A stretch of 64,000 nt of DNA from Panicum virgatum (taxonomy: Eukaryota; Streptophyta; Magnoliopsida; Poales; Poaceae), in the NCBI RefSeq assembly GCF_016808335.1, contig NC_053147.1, positions 68,384,960 through 68,448,959 on the forward strand, given 5' to 3'. A model generated the notes under the pieces. That model ran no database searches. It had not been told where the DNA came from and was given only the letters and a program-made list of their open reading frames with translations. This document shows positions 22,033 to 36,129 of the stretch, one piece after another (positions within the stretch are counted from its first letter, which is position 1; every line of letters starts with the position of its first letter). Made by a program: the position numbers and the translations under genes.

Positions 22033-24941
22033 GTATCTTTTGACTGCCCATACGTACCAAGAAATCCTAGCAGGTTCACGCAAAGATTCTTCGTCAAGTG
22101 CATCACATCGATTGCGTTGCTGACCTCCAAGACATCCCAATATGGGAGCTCCCATAGTATAGACTTCTTCTTCCATATTGGGACATGGCCGTTTTCATTA
22201 TTCGAAACTTGTTTGCTTCCACGGTCCTTTCCAAACACGACATAGACATCCTTCACCATCGAGAAAACATGCTTCCCGTTTCGGAATATAGGCTTAGCAC
22301 GAGTTTCTGGTTCCCCTTTGAAATGTTTTCTTTTTCTTCTTAAGGGGTGGTTGAGGGGAAGGAATCGACGATGACCCATGTACACGACCTTCCTACAATT
22401 TTTTAGATACAAGCTGTCGGTTTCTTCTAGACAATGAGTGCATGCCTGGTATCCCTTATTGGACTGTCTGGACAGATTGCTAAGTGCAGGCCAATCGTTG
22501 ATGGTAACAAAAAGCAATGCTCGCAGGTCAAAATTCTCCTGTTTGTACTCGTCCCAAACACGTACACCTTCCTCCTTCCACAACAGCAAAAGTTCATCAA
22601 CCAACGGTCTTGGGTACACGTTAATATCATTGCCCGGTTGTTTTGGGCCTTGGATAAGCACCGGCATCATCATGTACTTCCGCTTCATGCATAGCCAAGA
22701 AGGAAGATTGAACATACAGAGGGTCACAGGCCATGTACTGTGACTGCTGCCCCACTCGCCGAATGGATTCATTCCGTCCGTACTTAAACCAAACCTTATG
22801 TTCCTTGGGTCGTTTTCAAAATCTGGGAAATCTCTATCCACGTTTCTCCACTGGGACCCATCCGTAGGGTGTCTCAGCATCTGATCTTGCTTACACTCTT
22901 CTTTGTGCCACCGCATCAATTTAGCATTGGATTTATTTCTGAAAAAGCGATTCAAATGTGGTATTACTGGGAAATACCACATCACCTTAGCGGGAACTTT
23001 TTTCTTGACGGGCTCTCCGTCGACCTCACCAGGATCATTTTGCCCGATCTTGTACCGTTTTGCATCACAGACAGGACAAGCATCCAGTTTCTCATAGAAT
23101 ACAATCGTTAGGACATGCGTCAATTTTCTGTACCTCCAATCCAAGAGGGCAAACAACCTTCTTTGCTTTGTATGTTGTAGAGGGCAGTTCATTTCCCTCT
23201 GGAAGCATGTTCTTTACGATTCCAAGTAGCTCCTCAAATCCCTTATCGGTGACACCATTAGCTGTCTTCCACTGCAGCATTTCAAGTGTGGTACCCAACT
23301 TTTTAAGCCCCTGCTTGCAATCTGGATACAATAATTTTTTGTGTGTCGTGGTGCTGCAAACCACGGCCGGGTGGCGGAAGGCACCCGCCCTAGCCCAGAG
23401 GGTGTGTACTCGGGGGTTAGCTAGTCCTAGTTCGATCTTGCTCAAGAACACGATGAACACAGCGGGATTAGAGTGGTTCGGGCCGCCGGAGCGTAATACC
23501 CTACGTCCACTGTGTGTTGTATTGCCTTCTCTCGAGAGGGTTCGCGAGAGCTTGTGTGTCTGGAGAGCCTAGAGTCTGTCTGAGAGATCTCCCTGCTAGA
23601 AGGAGGCCGTGCTCTCCCTTTTATATGTCCAAGGGGAGCACGTACACTGAGCGGGGCCCCGACATGTGGACCCGGCGATGTATTATAAACTACACTTTGG
23701 CATTCAATGCCTCAAATCCGGAGATCTTGTCGTCGGCTTCTGTGCGTAGCTTCTGACCAGGGATGGTCTTGAGCTGTCCTGTCAGAGTAGAGTCTAGCCT
23801 CTGCAGCCGCACGTCGAGGTCATGATGAAGCGCCGAACTTCTGACTCAGTCCACTGTAGCAGCGTGCACTGTTGCTCCAGTCAGTAGCTGGTCATCATGA
23901 CTCGTCGCCCATGCGCACGGCGCTGAGTCTTTAATGCTTGTCTTGGTAACTGACGAGCCGCCTTAGTAACTGGCGATCCACAGTGTGGACTGACAAAAGC
24001 TGCCACGTGCCCAGAGGCAGCAGAGCCTGCCTCGACCACTCGCACTTAATGCGGGTGGGTGAGGGAGCTTCCAGCGGAAGGCTTGCGCCCGCGCCCGCGT
24101 CTGCGTGACACGCGGCGGCTCCGGACCCCTCCCGATCAGCTAGCTGAGCCGAGAGCTCACGGGGGTCCGGATAGTCACGTGGAGGTCCCGGACCCATCTG
24201 CGGGAGTCCGGATGGCACGTGGAGGTCCCGAACCCACCTGCGGGGGTCTGGGTCCGCGGCCACAGGTACTGAGCATTTCCACCTCTAGGACACGTGGTGA
24301 CACCAGACCCGTCCCCGAACGGGAAGCGGGTCCGGGACCGTTGGTCTGGTGAGATGGAGTCGGACCCCAGAGGTCCGGCTACTCAGCTCCTTAGGGCGTA
24401 GTTACGGATAACTACGCGAGTCTTGGCTCAGTAGGAGTGGGTACCCCAGTTGCAGGGTACCGACATTGTGATCCTCCATCTTCTTCTCAAACTTCTTTGA
24501 CTCCATTAAAGTTTCACAGTCTCTTTGTGAATCCACTAGAACCTGACCTAATTCATTAGGTGGCTGGTCTTCTGCTGCATTTTCTCCAGCCTCGTCCATT
24601 TCTTCAGCATCGTCCATGGGTTCATCTTCAAAGGCTCCCGCTTCATATAGATGAGCCCAGTCTGCAATATTATGATCATCATCTTCTTCACCATCTTGCA
24701 TCACAACTCCAGGTTCACCGTGCTTGGTCCAAAGGGTATAGTTATCCATGAAACCCTTTTCATAAATATGGGCGTGTAGAGTTCTCCTCTTAGAGTATTC
24801 CTTTTTATTTTGGCAAACGCGGCACGGACAACACATAAAACCTTTCAATGACTTGTGGGCCTCCGCCACATCAAGAAAAGACTTTAGACCATTAATCCAC
24901 GCCATGATGCACCGGTCGCTGTACATCCATTGTCGGTCCAT
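22033..24941 (-). pseudogene. tnp2: CACTA TNP2-like transposase, interrupted (U2)
   Basis: Has the same three lesions as U1 (solo LTR, 17-bp deletion, 3' truncation at GQSKDT). A few private changes are present, such as EERK to EECK in the middle domain and a change from MLEDH to KMEDH next to the LTR. Confidence 0.92.
23344..24465 (-). mobile_element. 1122-bp solo LTR (U2)
   Basis: Same insertion as in U1, flanked by TTGTG at 23339-23343 and 24466-24470; differs from the U1 copy at about two positions by eye. Confidence 0.94.
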
Positions 24942-25179
24942 CGATCTACATTTTTGAATTAAGTAACAACATTATTTTACTTGTATTCATATCATTTAAA
25001 TTGGCACATAACATAATGAAATACAAAAGCCATTTTTGCGAATTTAACATTGAAATACAAAATTAATAGAAGTCCAAATTAACAGATACATTACACTACA
25101 TGCTTAAATTATAGAACATGATAAATAGAAGTCCAAATTAATATATACATTACACTACATGCTAGCTACCTAATACAAA

Positions 25180-25459
25180 CTACTCATCATGAGATCTTTG
25201 GACCAATGCCTCGTGAACTGCCTCGCGAAGTCTTGACACGGAACGGTCATATTCCACCAGCCCCAACTCTTCACGTCTTGCATTATATAGAGCCATCAAC
25301 TCACGATCATCATCAGTACCATGCAACTCGACATTAAATTCACGACAAAATTTACGGCTTTCTTTGCCAAGGGAGAATATATAAAAAGCTTTCTTAATCA
25401 AACGACGAATATGACCGCTAACAAGACCAACACGCTCTGCAGGGTGGAACTCAATCTTT
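25180..25459 (-). CDS. Unidentified reading frame upstream of tnp2 (U2)
   Basis: Copy of 14515-14794 with one S-to-L change and one G-to-T change close to the possible acceptor; the frame stays open. Confidence 0.33.
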
Positions 25460-25463
25460 CTTA

Positions 25464-27197
25464 AAATGAAAACATAAATTGTAAACCATAATTATTTTGA
25501 CACTCTTCAGTTCAATGCGAACATGTCGTTCCACGCCATAAGGGATGCGCAATCAATGTTCGCGGTTTTGTTTCAGGCTCACTTTCTCTAAAACCATCGA
25601 GAAGAAAAAATGTTTGTTTCGAAACATGTCTATGTCGTTAATCTTGACCCTGCGGTGATGACACTGACATTCGGGGCTAGTATTGACATCCACGACACAG
25701 TGCGGTACAATAGGACCCGATGAAGGATTTCATTATTGGGACCAAGACCGTACTCCTTCATCGCGTCCTCATATATACCGCACCGCATCGTGGATATCGA
25801 TGCTAGCCCAAATAGCAGAGTTTTCACCGAAGGATCAAGGTTAATGACATATTCATGATCCGAAACATACATTTTTTAAACTTCTCGATGGTTTCAATAT
25901 GAGCCCCAATAAATACATCATTAAAGTGACAAAATAATGCAACTAAATGCATAACAAATACCAAACTAATTAACCATGCCACTTGAAAAAAATTGAAAAA
26001 AATCTGAACAAATTATTAGAATTAAAATGAAAACATAAATTATAAACTATAATTATTTTGAAACTCTTCAATTCAACGCGAACACGTCGTTCCACGCCAT
26101 AAGGGATGTGCAATCAATGTTCGCGGCTTTGTTTCAGGCTCACTTTCTCTAAAACCATTGAGAAGAAAAAATATTTGTTTCGAAACATGTTTATGTCTTC
26201 AACCTTGACCATGCAGTGATAACACTGACATTCGGGGCTACTATTGACATCCACGACACAGTGCGGTACAATAGGACCAGATGAAGGAGTACGGCCTTGG
26301 TCCGGATAATTTCATTCTTAACTAGCTCAAAAGGTGTGGATTTCATAATTGAGACCAAGACCGTACTCCTTCATCGCGTCCTCATATATACCGCATCGTA
26401 TCGTGGATATCGATGCTAGCCCCGAATTGCAGTGTTTTCACTGCAGGATCAAGGTTAACGACATATTCATGATCCGAAACATATATTTTTTAAACTTCTC
26501 GATGGTTTCCATATGAGCCCGAATAAATACATCATTAGAGTGCCAAAATAATGCAACTAAATACATAACAAATACCAAACTAATTAACCATGCCACTTGA
26601 ATAATGCAAAATCACATTAATTCTCAATCAAAAAAACCTGAATAAATTAATTGAGAGAAATCTCTAATTAATTGAAATAAATCTCTATAACTCCTAATTA
26701 TTTTGACACCCTTCAGTTCGAGGAGAACACTCTTTTCAATATCCAGAAACCATCTAGAAGAAAAAAAAAGTTTATTTCGGAAAATGTATATGTCGGTAAC
26801 CTCGACCCTGCAGGGATGACAATGCCTTTCGGGGGGCACGGTGCGGTACAAGGATGTCACCAATCTGCCAGTCGCAGCACCAACATTTCCGGTTAATAGG
26901 AACACAGCACTAGGCACAGGCAGCGTGCTCGTTGATATGCTCTTAGTGCAATAACGGCCACGCTGACTGCGTCAAATGCTGTCTTTGTATCAATCGGAAG
27001 TACTGGTGATGCGACCAACCGATTCGCGACGTCCATATAGCGCATAGTGTTTCTCCGAAAGGTAGTGTCATCACTATTGGATGGAGATTAACGACGTATA
27101 CTTGTTTCGAAATAAAGATTTTTTTAGCTTATAGATAGTTTCAATGTGAGCCTGAATAAATACATCACTAGAGTGTCAAAATAATCAATTCATAATA
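25464..27197. repeat. GPN1: Three subrepeats with inverted GPN1 fragments (U2)
   Basis: Same six arms as U1 at an offset of 10665-10667, with only scattered substitutions. One A longer than U1 in the poly-A run near 26768. Confidence 0.75.
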
Positions 27198-27737
27198 AAA
27201 AAAATCTATTATAATTCTTTCATTAGTTCATTATAAAAAAATTAACTATCCACATTATGGTTATATCTACTACAATCACATGTTTTGTCTACACTAATTC
27301 TAAAAATTTCTACTATCCACATGCTCATCTGAATCTAAAAATAAAAAATGTGCTACGGTCATTTGTAATATATAGAAAATGATTGAAAAATATGTCTATA
27401 AATTTTTCATATTCAACCTAGCCAATAAACCTACTCCCACATTCAAGTCATCGGTTCTATATATCTCAAATCATTGCAGAAATCAAAGAAATCATACTCA
27501 TCCTCAATATTTCTAAAAGTCACAAATTTCTCTAACTATAGAGCATAAAACGAAGAATAAAGACTATCAATGAAGAGAGGATGAAGTTGCAAACCTTTGG
27601 TGCACTTGAATGAGTCCAAATCACACAAAAATGGATCAAATAATGGCGGCGCAACTCTAATATGAGAGAAGAAACCGAGCTCGAGCTAGCTCTCTGGTGA
27701 AATGGGCGCTGGCTCGGCTCGGGGAAAAAGAAGCTCC

Positions 27738-27787
27738 AATTTATAGTGGGAGCATTAGTACCGGTTGGTGGCTACAACCGGTACTAA
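27738..27787 (-). promoter_or_regulatory. CACTA promoter TATA and inverted repeat (U2 end)
   Basis: Identical to 17071-17120. Confidence 0.58.
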
Positions 27788-29364
27788 AGCTCCCCATTTA
27801 GTATGTGTGCTAGCTATATATGAACTCAACAGATAAACGGGTCGGCTACCAAGTACTACTAGTACTATATATAGACCAGTGCCATGCCTTGAATGAGGTT
27901 CAAAAATCAAACTGTTACGAGTTCAATCATCTTCTGACTTGTGTTAATTTCATCACATATATATGGGTAACCAGTGAAGTATTGGAGCAAACCAAAAGTC
28001 CAAAACAATATGGTGGGTGTTGACTTCTATACAATTGTGTGAATCCCAAGCTGGGTTGGATAGATAGGCTTGCTGCGTGTTGGATAGCTACTCTTAGTTT
28101 ATATAAGAGAGATTGGAGAATGTACATGTCATTCTTGTCGCCACCATTTCTCATCTACATCATCCTTCATGGACACAAGATTCCACCTTGGGCATCATGC
28201 TTTTCCGCTATCATGGGAGTCAGGATGTGGTATACATAACCAACGACCCTCTCTACCAGCACCACCAACACCATCGTTGCAGCACTATGTGAGTTGTCTA
28301 TCACCAATGGTTACGGTTGCAACTGCTCCTATTGCCGAATCGACTACCCTTCCTCGTGATGGTGTCACCACAGCAGGGCGACACCCTATGTACGGTATCT
28401 GGTCTTGATGCTGAGGTTGCCGATGCTATAGTAAGTCATTTGTTGGGATGATGATGGTGACAACTGCTATGTCGGCCATGAAGCTCATGATTAATCTCTT
28501 CAGGGTGGCAAAACAAGGGGGAATCACTTATATACCACCAGTTCAGCTCTTTATCTCATAATAAAGAGCACACTATTGGCACGAAGCAAACATGCACATG
28601 AAATGAACTCAAGATCCTAAATAGATGAATGGTACACAAACAGTTTTATGATCGACTTTGCAGCAGCTTACGAGCTAAATAAAGGGGCATGTACCCAAAA
28701 CAGTTATAGTCTTTTAGATCGGTGTTTGGATCCTGGCATGTTCTTAGTTGCTCGTGAACTCTGAGATAGCTTATTATATGGGATGCATGTTGCAGACTGG
28801 CTGTGCGCCCGTGCCATTGCCGGGCGAAAGAACCGGCGCGCGCCGCACGGTTACGTGCGCGTCGTGGAGGCTCAGTCGCCGGCAGAAAACATGGTGGCCT
28901 CAGCACCGCGGGCCGGGGAGGGCGCGGCGCTTGGAGAGGGGATCAACCGATCGAGGCACTGGCGAGAGAGGAGGTGGTTGTAGCGGTGGCAGAGATGAAC
29001 GCTGACGACGACGCGTCAACTTTGTGGTTTGCGGTCCACCGGCGGGCGGCCACGGCGAACTGGGAGAGCGCGCCGGCGACTAGTGGCAGCGCGCCAGGTC
29101 GGGGTGGACGGTAAATCAAATACCGTCCACCTGGTCTGTATTTGGTTTGCCGTCCGGACCCGTGGTCCCCTGCTCCGTTAGCCAGTTTCGATCCATGCCC
29201 AGGATGTCGTTGGAGCCGCGTCATGTCCAGTGGTCATCCGCCGTCGCTGGCGCCGCCGGTGCCTCGCGACTGACGGCCGTCCGCTGATGACAATGAAAGC
29301 CAGCGCCTGAAGCAGCTGGGTACGAGTATTCAGTAAACTCCTGCCACAACAGCAGGTGAGGTTT

Positions 29365-29767
29365 TGTTAGCGTAGCTCTCGTGTAAACTTGTGTTTCTCA
29401 GTTTCTGTTAGTTAGAAAGTTTGTTTCTTGCCTTAGCTGTCGCGGAGCTCAGCCTCCGGCTTCACCGGCCCGAGCGCGTCTTGTAACTGCGCCACGATCT
29501 CTTTGTGGCGAGTGGAGTCCGCGTCGCGCGGCATGACCCGGCGTGTGGGATGGCACACGCATTCCTCGGATCATGGCGCGCGCCTGCAGGTGGAGAACGT
29601 GCCCCTGTTTCCCTTAGTTTGTTTTAGCTTATATAAATAAAAGCTTATCAGAAAACGTCGCAGTGATGCGGCACAAAAACCTCTGTGTCTTCGTTCAATC
29701 CACAAGCCTGTGTTCTTGAGAGTTCTTGAGAGCTGAGTGCTCTTGGCCGGAGCAATTCCGGCTGACA
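29365..29767 (+). mobile_element. 403-bp solo LTR (U3)
   Basis: Same insertion, with GGTTT at 29360-29364 and 29768-29772. Confidence 0.87.
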
Positions 29768-32336
29768 GGTTTCAATTTGCTGCTGATGGATTCCTCTCAA
29801 GAACGGAAAAGAAATTTCTCTCCTCGCAGCTCAAGGTCCTCCTCTCTGTCTCCGACCAGGGCACACGTTCTCGTGGGCTTGCGCAAGAATACAGGTTCGC
29901 GTTTGCCGGGTTACTCGAGATTTCCATGTGAGCTTCTTGGCGAAACCTGCTTGTTGGACGGGGAGGTGGTGGCAGCCACCGCCGGACGCGATCACCGTGG
30001 CCGATTTCCCCGGCGGTGCATGACGGCGAAGCTGCCATCCCTCCGGGGCACCAGTTCGCCAACGCCGCAGCGTTGCTGCCGGTGCCGGTATACAGGGCGG
30101 TCTCCCGTGGCGAGGCGGTGGCGCGGATGGCGGCGCCGCCGAGGCCGGCCGGTTGTCGCGCCGCTGGGACGAGCGCCGGTAGACGTGGGGTAAGCGCTTT
30201 GACATGGCGCCGTTGGTACGTATTGTCGCGGCGCTGGCGAGGTGTCGCGCGACCGGCCGTGGCGAACGGGCCGGCGAGCGGTGCCAGCGGCAGGCATCCA
30301 GGCCGCCGGGTGGACGGCATCTGGTTCACCGTCCACCCCGACCCGGACGGTGTTTCATTTACCGTCCGGATCCGGGATCACCTGGACCGTCGGATGTAAA
30401 GCGTGCGTGCAGGATCGATCCTACCGATTGGGCTGCTGGAGGTCGGAACACTGTGTGGGCCAAGCGGAGGCCCAATTACGGAGGACCCACCGGCCCAAGC
30501 GTGCGTGACCAGGAGGACTTCACCGTTCCGTTCTGTCTTCGTTGGTGGCCGACTCAACTTTGAAACTCTGAAGAGTCCAGTTCCCTCACTGATAACCAGA
30601 GTTAATTCCGGCATGTCTTGCTGTCGTTCAACTTGCGTCCGTGCCGCCGGCCGGCGGCCGGCGTTGGACGTCGAGGTGGTGCGGTGGACGTCGCGCCATC
30701 ATTTCCGAGCCCGGAGCTAGCGCACTTGCTACTACGAGTCTACGACCCACACCATGATGAGCCCCGAGCATGACCTGCCAGACCGTCCGCGCAGGCGACC
30801 TCGTCCGGCTTACCATAGCCTACCAGTCTACCACCGACCCAGATGAGAGCAGCGCGGACGACGACGAACGGTGCCTTCTAGGACTACAGCGCCGACCTCG
30901 CCGTCGGTTAGTTGGTCTCCACTGAGGTATGTCTCCTGCAACCGCTCAATGACGAGACAGCCGGGCGGCAAGGACCCTCCCCGGACGGCGAGTGTCGGTG
31001 CCGCCGCGCGCGCGGGGAAGAAGATGCGGCAGTGAACGAAGCGCCGCGCGGGCCGGAGAGGCGAGGCTGGCTGCCGACGCCAAGGAAGACGCTTCGGCCA
31101 CGGAGACGGACGCGGGGGTGAACGCGCGGTGCTCCTCTCACACAGCGTCGCCTCCGGTGACAAACGGGAGAGCGCGGCGGCGAGCGGCGACGCGGTGGGC
31201 AGGCCGGCGGCCAGGACGGGGTGGTCGGCACTTCACCTGCCGTCCACCCCGGACGTCATTTCATTTACCGTCCGGGGCTCGGGTTCTGTCTGGCCGTTGG
31301 ATGTAGATAGTGCGGCCAGGATTCGTCCTGCCGTCCTCACCACTCAAACGCAGGAGCGTTCTCTGGGCCGCGGCCCATTACCTGAGCCCACCCTTCGCTG
31401 GAGCAGCCCACAGGCTGCTGCGATTTGAAATCGTCGGAGGCTGATCGGAGCCCGCCGTTCTCTGCTGCGGTGCTGCTCCTCGGCGCCGCCAGTTCGCCGC
31501 CGACATGGAAATCCATCCACCACCACCGTCGTCGCGATCCCCAGGTGTTCGTCCGCCATGTCCAGTGCTCGTCCGCCATTGCCGGCGCCAGCGCCCGCAA
31601 CTGACGGCTGTTCGCCGGCGACATGGAAAGCCGGCGCCCGAAGCAGCTGGGTACAAAGATTCAGTAAGCTCCTGCCACAGCAGCAGCTCAGGTTTCAGTT
31701 TGCTGCTGATGGATTCCGATTCCTCTCCGGAATGGAATGTGATTTCTCTCCTTGCAGTAGCAGCTCAAGGTCCTCCTCTCCGTTTCGACCACGGCACGTT
31801 CTCGCAGCTCGTGGGCTTTCGCCTGGTTACTCATGTGAGCTTCTTGGCGAAACCTGCAGTTTACTTACGACCAGCACTTACATGTTATTTTCTGTTTTGT
31901 GCCTTGTTTGCGTACATCCTATATTATGGGCGCTTATGGCCAGTAATTACGTTCAGTTTCCTATGCATTAACTGAAGTAATAATGTAACATCGCAACATA
32001 CCTAAGCTGATCCGTATTATCACATTGCAGGATCAGATGACAGGGCACCAACAGTCTGAACATCCAAAACCGTTCTCAGATGAGGTATCATCATCACAAG
32101 ATAAAGACACTGATCCTAGAGAAAGTTGATGAAACATAACACAGCAGACAACCACCATGTAGCAACGTTAGCAACAGCTACTATTGCAAGATGCGAACTC
32201 CAGGTACGATACAACAGTTTACAACACATGATGCTCCATAATTTAACGGTAGTCACATTCACAAATAAACTAGTACATTAAGTGATAATAGATAAGCATT
32301 TCCTAAAGCATCGATCAGGCTGAAGCTGCTTGATGA

Positions 32337-32671
32337 CTACTCGCCATCGGACACAGGGTCCCTGTGCTTGAAGAGGTCCTTGCATTGACTGTAGAGCATT
32401 GGGGCCATGCATATGGCAGAAATCACAGAAGCAACACTAGTAGCGGCAGCCATAGCAAAAGCCGGGTGGTACGGCTCCGAACACAGGAACCTCTTGCTGC
32501 AGAACCTGCAGGGGATTCCATTATTAATTACTTCCATCGGAAAAACCAGAACAATACACATCGGATAAACTGTGCGATTGCAATCTTATGGCAATGCACT
32601 TACTGTTCCATCTTCCTAGGCGCCTTGATGCTTCCAGCTCCTCGAGAAAGCATGGGGTTTCGCCACTGACC
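32337..32671 (-). pseudogene. Amplified exons 2-3 of the small host gene (U3)
   Basis: Exon 3 is 32337-32505 and exon 2 is 32604-32671; unchanged from U1 and U2. Confidence 0.62.
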
Positions 32672-32698
32672 CTGCAACAAATGATCAGATCGGTTAGT

Positions 32699-35607
32699 GT
32701 ATCTTTTGACTGCCCATACGTACCAAGAAATCCTAGCAGGTTCACGCAAAGATTCTTCGTCAAGTGCATCACATCGATTGCGTTGCTGACCTCCAAGACA
32801 TCCCAATATGGGAGCTCCCATAGTATAGACTTCTTCTTCCATATTGGGACATGGCCGTTTTCATTATTCGAAACTTGTTTGCTTCCACGGTCCTTTCCAA
32901 ACACGACATAGACATCCTTCACCATCGAGAAAACATGCTTCCCGTTTCGGAATATAGGCTTAGCACGAGTTTCTGGTTCCCCTTTGAAATGTTTTCTTTT
33001 TCTTCTTAAGGGGTGGTTGAGGGGAAGGAATCGACGATGACCCATGTACACGACCTTCCTACAATTTTTTAGATACAAGCTGTCGGTTTCTTCTAGACAA
33101 TGAGTGCATGCCTGGTATCCCTTATTGGACTGTCTGGACAGATTGCTAAGTGCAGGCCAATCGTTGATGGTAACAAAAAGCAATGCTCGCAGGTCAAAAT
33201 TCTCCTGTTTGTACTCGTCCCAAACACGTACACCTTCCTCCTTCCACAACAGCAAAAGTTCATCAACCAACGGTCTTGGGTACACGTTAATATCATTGCC
33301 CGGTTGTTTTGGGCCTTGGATAAGCACCGGCATCATCATGTACTTCCGCTTCATGCATAGCCAAGAAGGAAGATTGAACATACAGAGGGTCACAGGCCAT
33401 GTACTGTGACTGCTGCCCCACTCGCCGAATGGATTCATTCCGTCCGTACTTAAACCAAACCTTATGTTCCTTGGGTCGTTTTCAAAATCTGGGAAATCTC
33501 TATCCACGTTTCTCCACTGGGACCCATCCGTAGGGTGTCTCAGCATCTGATCTTGCTTACGCTCTTCTTTGTGCCACCGCATCAATTTAGCATTGGATTT
33601 ATTTCTGAAAAAGCGCTTCAAATGTGGTATTACTGGGAAATACCACATCACCTTAGCGGGAACTTTTTTCTTGACGGGCTCTCCGTCGACCTCACCAGGA
33701 TCATTTTGCCCGATCTTGTACCGTTTTGCATCACAGACAGGACAAGCATCCAGTTTCTCATAGAATACAATCGTTAGGACATGCGTCAATTTTCTGTACC
33801 TCCAATCCAAGAGGGCAAACAACCTTCTTTGCTTTGTATGTTGTAGAGGGCAGTTCATTTCCCTCTGGAAGCATGTTCTTTACGATTCCAAGTAGCTCCT
33901 CAAATCCCTTATCGGTGACACCATTAGCTGTCTTCCACTGCAGCATTTCAAGTGTGGTACCCAACTTTTTAAGCCCCTGCTTGCAATCTGGATACAATAA
34001 TTTTTTGTGTGTCGTGGTGCTGCAAACCACGGCCGGGTGGCGGAAGGCACCCGCCCTAGCCCAGAGGGTGTGTACTCGGGGGTTAGCTAGTCCTAGTTCG
34101 ATCTTGCTCAAGAACACGATGAACACAGCGGGATTAGAGTGGTTCGGGCCGCCGGAGCGTAATACCCTACGTCCACTGTGTGTTGTATTGCCTTCTCTCG
34201 AGAGGGTTCGCGAGAGCTTGTGTGTCTGGAGAGCCTAGAGTCTGTCTGAGAGATCTCCCTGCTAGAAGGAGGCCGTGCTCTCCCTTTTATATGTCCAAGG
34301 GGAGCACGTACACTGAGCGGGGCCCCGACATGTGGACCCGGCGATGTATTATAAACTACACTTTGGCATTCAATGCCTCAAATCCGGAGATCTTGTCGTC
34401 GGCTTCTGTGCGTAGCTTCTGACCAGGGATGGTCTTGAGCTGTCCTGTCAGAGTAGAGTCTAGCCTCTGCAGCCGCACGTCGAGGTCATGATGAAGCGCC
34501 GAACTTCTGACTCAGTCCACTGTAGCAGCGTGCACTGTTGCTCCAGTCAGTAGCTGGTCATCATGACTCGTCGCCCATGCGCACGGCGCTGAGTCTTTAA
34601 TGCTTGTCTTGGTAACTGACGAGCCGCCTTAGTAACTGGCGATCCACAGTGTGGACTGACAAAAGCTGCCACGTGCCCAGAGGCAGCAGAGCCTGCCTCG
34701 ACCACTCGCACTTAATGCGGGTGGGTGAGGGAGCTTCCAGCGGAAGGCTTGCGCCCGCGCCCGCGTCTGCGTGACACGCGGCGGCTCCGGACCCCTCCCG
34801 ATCAGCTAGCTGAGCCGAGAGCTCACGGGGGTCCGGATAGTCACGTGGAGGTCCCGGACCCATCTGCGGGAGTCCGGATGGCACGTGGAGGTCCCGAACC
34901 CACCTGCGGGGGTCTGGGTCCGCGGCCACAGGTACTGAGCATTTCCACCTCTAGGACACGTGGTGACACCGGACCCGTCCCCGAACGGGAAGCGGGTCCG
35001 GGACCGTTGGTCTGGTGAGATGGAGTCGGACCCCAGAGGTCCGGCTACTCAGCTCCTTAGGGCGTAGTTACGGATAACTACGCGAGTCTTGGCTCAGTAG
35101 GAGTGGGTACCCCAGTTGCAGGGTACGGACATTGTGATCCTCCAACATCTTCTCAAACTTCTTTGACTCCATTAAAGTTTCACAGTCTCTTTGTGAATCC
35201 ACTAGAACCTGACCTAATTCATTAGGTGGCTGGTCTTCTGCTGCATTTTCTCCAGCCTCGTCCATTTCTTCAGCATCGTCCATGGGTTCATCTTCAAAGG
35301 CTCTCGCTTCATATAGATGAGCCCAGTCTGCAATATTATGATCATCATCTTCTTCACCATCTTGCATCACAACTCCAGGTTCACCGTGCTTGGTCCAAAG
35401 GGTATAGTTATCCATGAAACCCTTTTCATAAATGTGGGCGTGTAGAGTTCTCCTCTTAGAGTATTCCTTTTTATTTTGGCAAACGCGGCACGGACAACAC
35501 ATAAAACCTTTCAATGACTTGTGGGCCTCCGCCACATCAAGAAAAGACTTTAGACCATTAATCCACGCCATGATGCACCGGTCGCTGTACATCCATTGTC
35601 GGTCCAT
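32699..35607 (-). pseudogene. tnp2: CACTA TNP2-like transposase, interrupted (U3)
   Basis: Same lesions as U1 and U2. Has PHLKRFF where U1 and U2 have PHLNRFF; U4 also has K, so N is the derived state. Confidence 0.92.
34010..35131 (-). mobile_element. 1122-bp solo LTR (U3)
   Basis: Flanked by TTGTG at 34005-34009 and 35132-35136. One private change makes its minus-strand start TGTCCGTACCC. Confidence 0.94.
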
Positions 35608-35845
35608 CAATCTACATTTTTGAATTAAGTAACAACATTATTTTACTTGTATTCATATCATTTAAATTGGCACATAACATAATGAAATACAAAAGCCATT
35701 TTTGCGAATTTAACATTGAAATACAAAATTAATAGAAGTCCAAATTAACAGATACATTACACTACATGCTTAAATTATAGAACATGATAAATAGAAGTCC
35801 AAATTAATATATACATTACACTACATGCTAGCTACCTAATACAAA

Positions 35846-36125
35846 CTACTCATCATGAGATCTTTGGACCAATGCCTCGTGAACTGCCTCGCGAAGTCTT
35901 GACACGGAACGGTCATATTCCACCAGCCCCGACTCTTCACGTCTTGCATTATATAGAGCCATCAACTCACGATCATCATCAGTACCATGCAACTCGACAT
36001 TAAATTCACGACAAAATTTACGGCTTTCTTTGCCAAGGGAGAATATATAAAAAGCTTTCTTAATCAAACGACGAATATGACCGCTAACAAGACCAACACG
36101 CTCTGCAGGGTGGAACTCAAGCTTT
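35846..36125 (-). CDS. Unidentified reading frame upstream of tnp2 (U3)
   Basis: Same as the U1 frame over its full length. Confidence 0.33.
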
Positions 36126-36129
36126 CTTA

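Larger units (their letters stand above)
17167..27833. repeat. Array unit U2 (hybrid)
   Basis: U2 is 10667 bp. At 19426, 19632 and 19764 it has the bases found in U4, not those of U1. At 21005 and everything to its right (solo LTR at 23344-24465, 17-bp deletion near 23095) it has the state of U1. This makes U2 a U4-left/U1-right recombinant with the switch between 19764 and 21005. Confidence 0.9.
27807..32698. other. Non-transposon segment of U3
   Basis: Nearly identical to the U2 segment; one base is missing in the CCCC run near 30341, which changes a GC-rich frame there and argues against that frame being a conserved protein. Confidence 0.6.

Noticed and set aside
12679..24465. Apparent full LTR retrotransposon: two near-identical 1122-bp LTRs about 10.7 kb apart (also 23344-35131)
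   Set aside because: Each LTR has its own TTGTG on both sides and the sequence between belongs to the tandem unit, so they are solo LTRs copied by unit duplication. Automatic LTR finders would probably be misled here.
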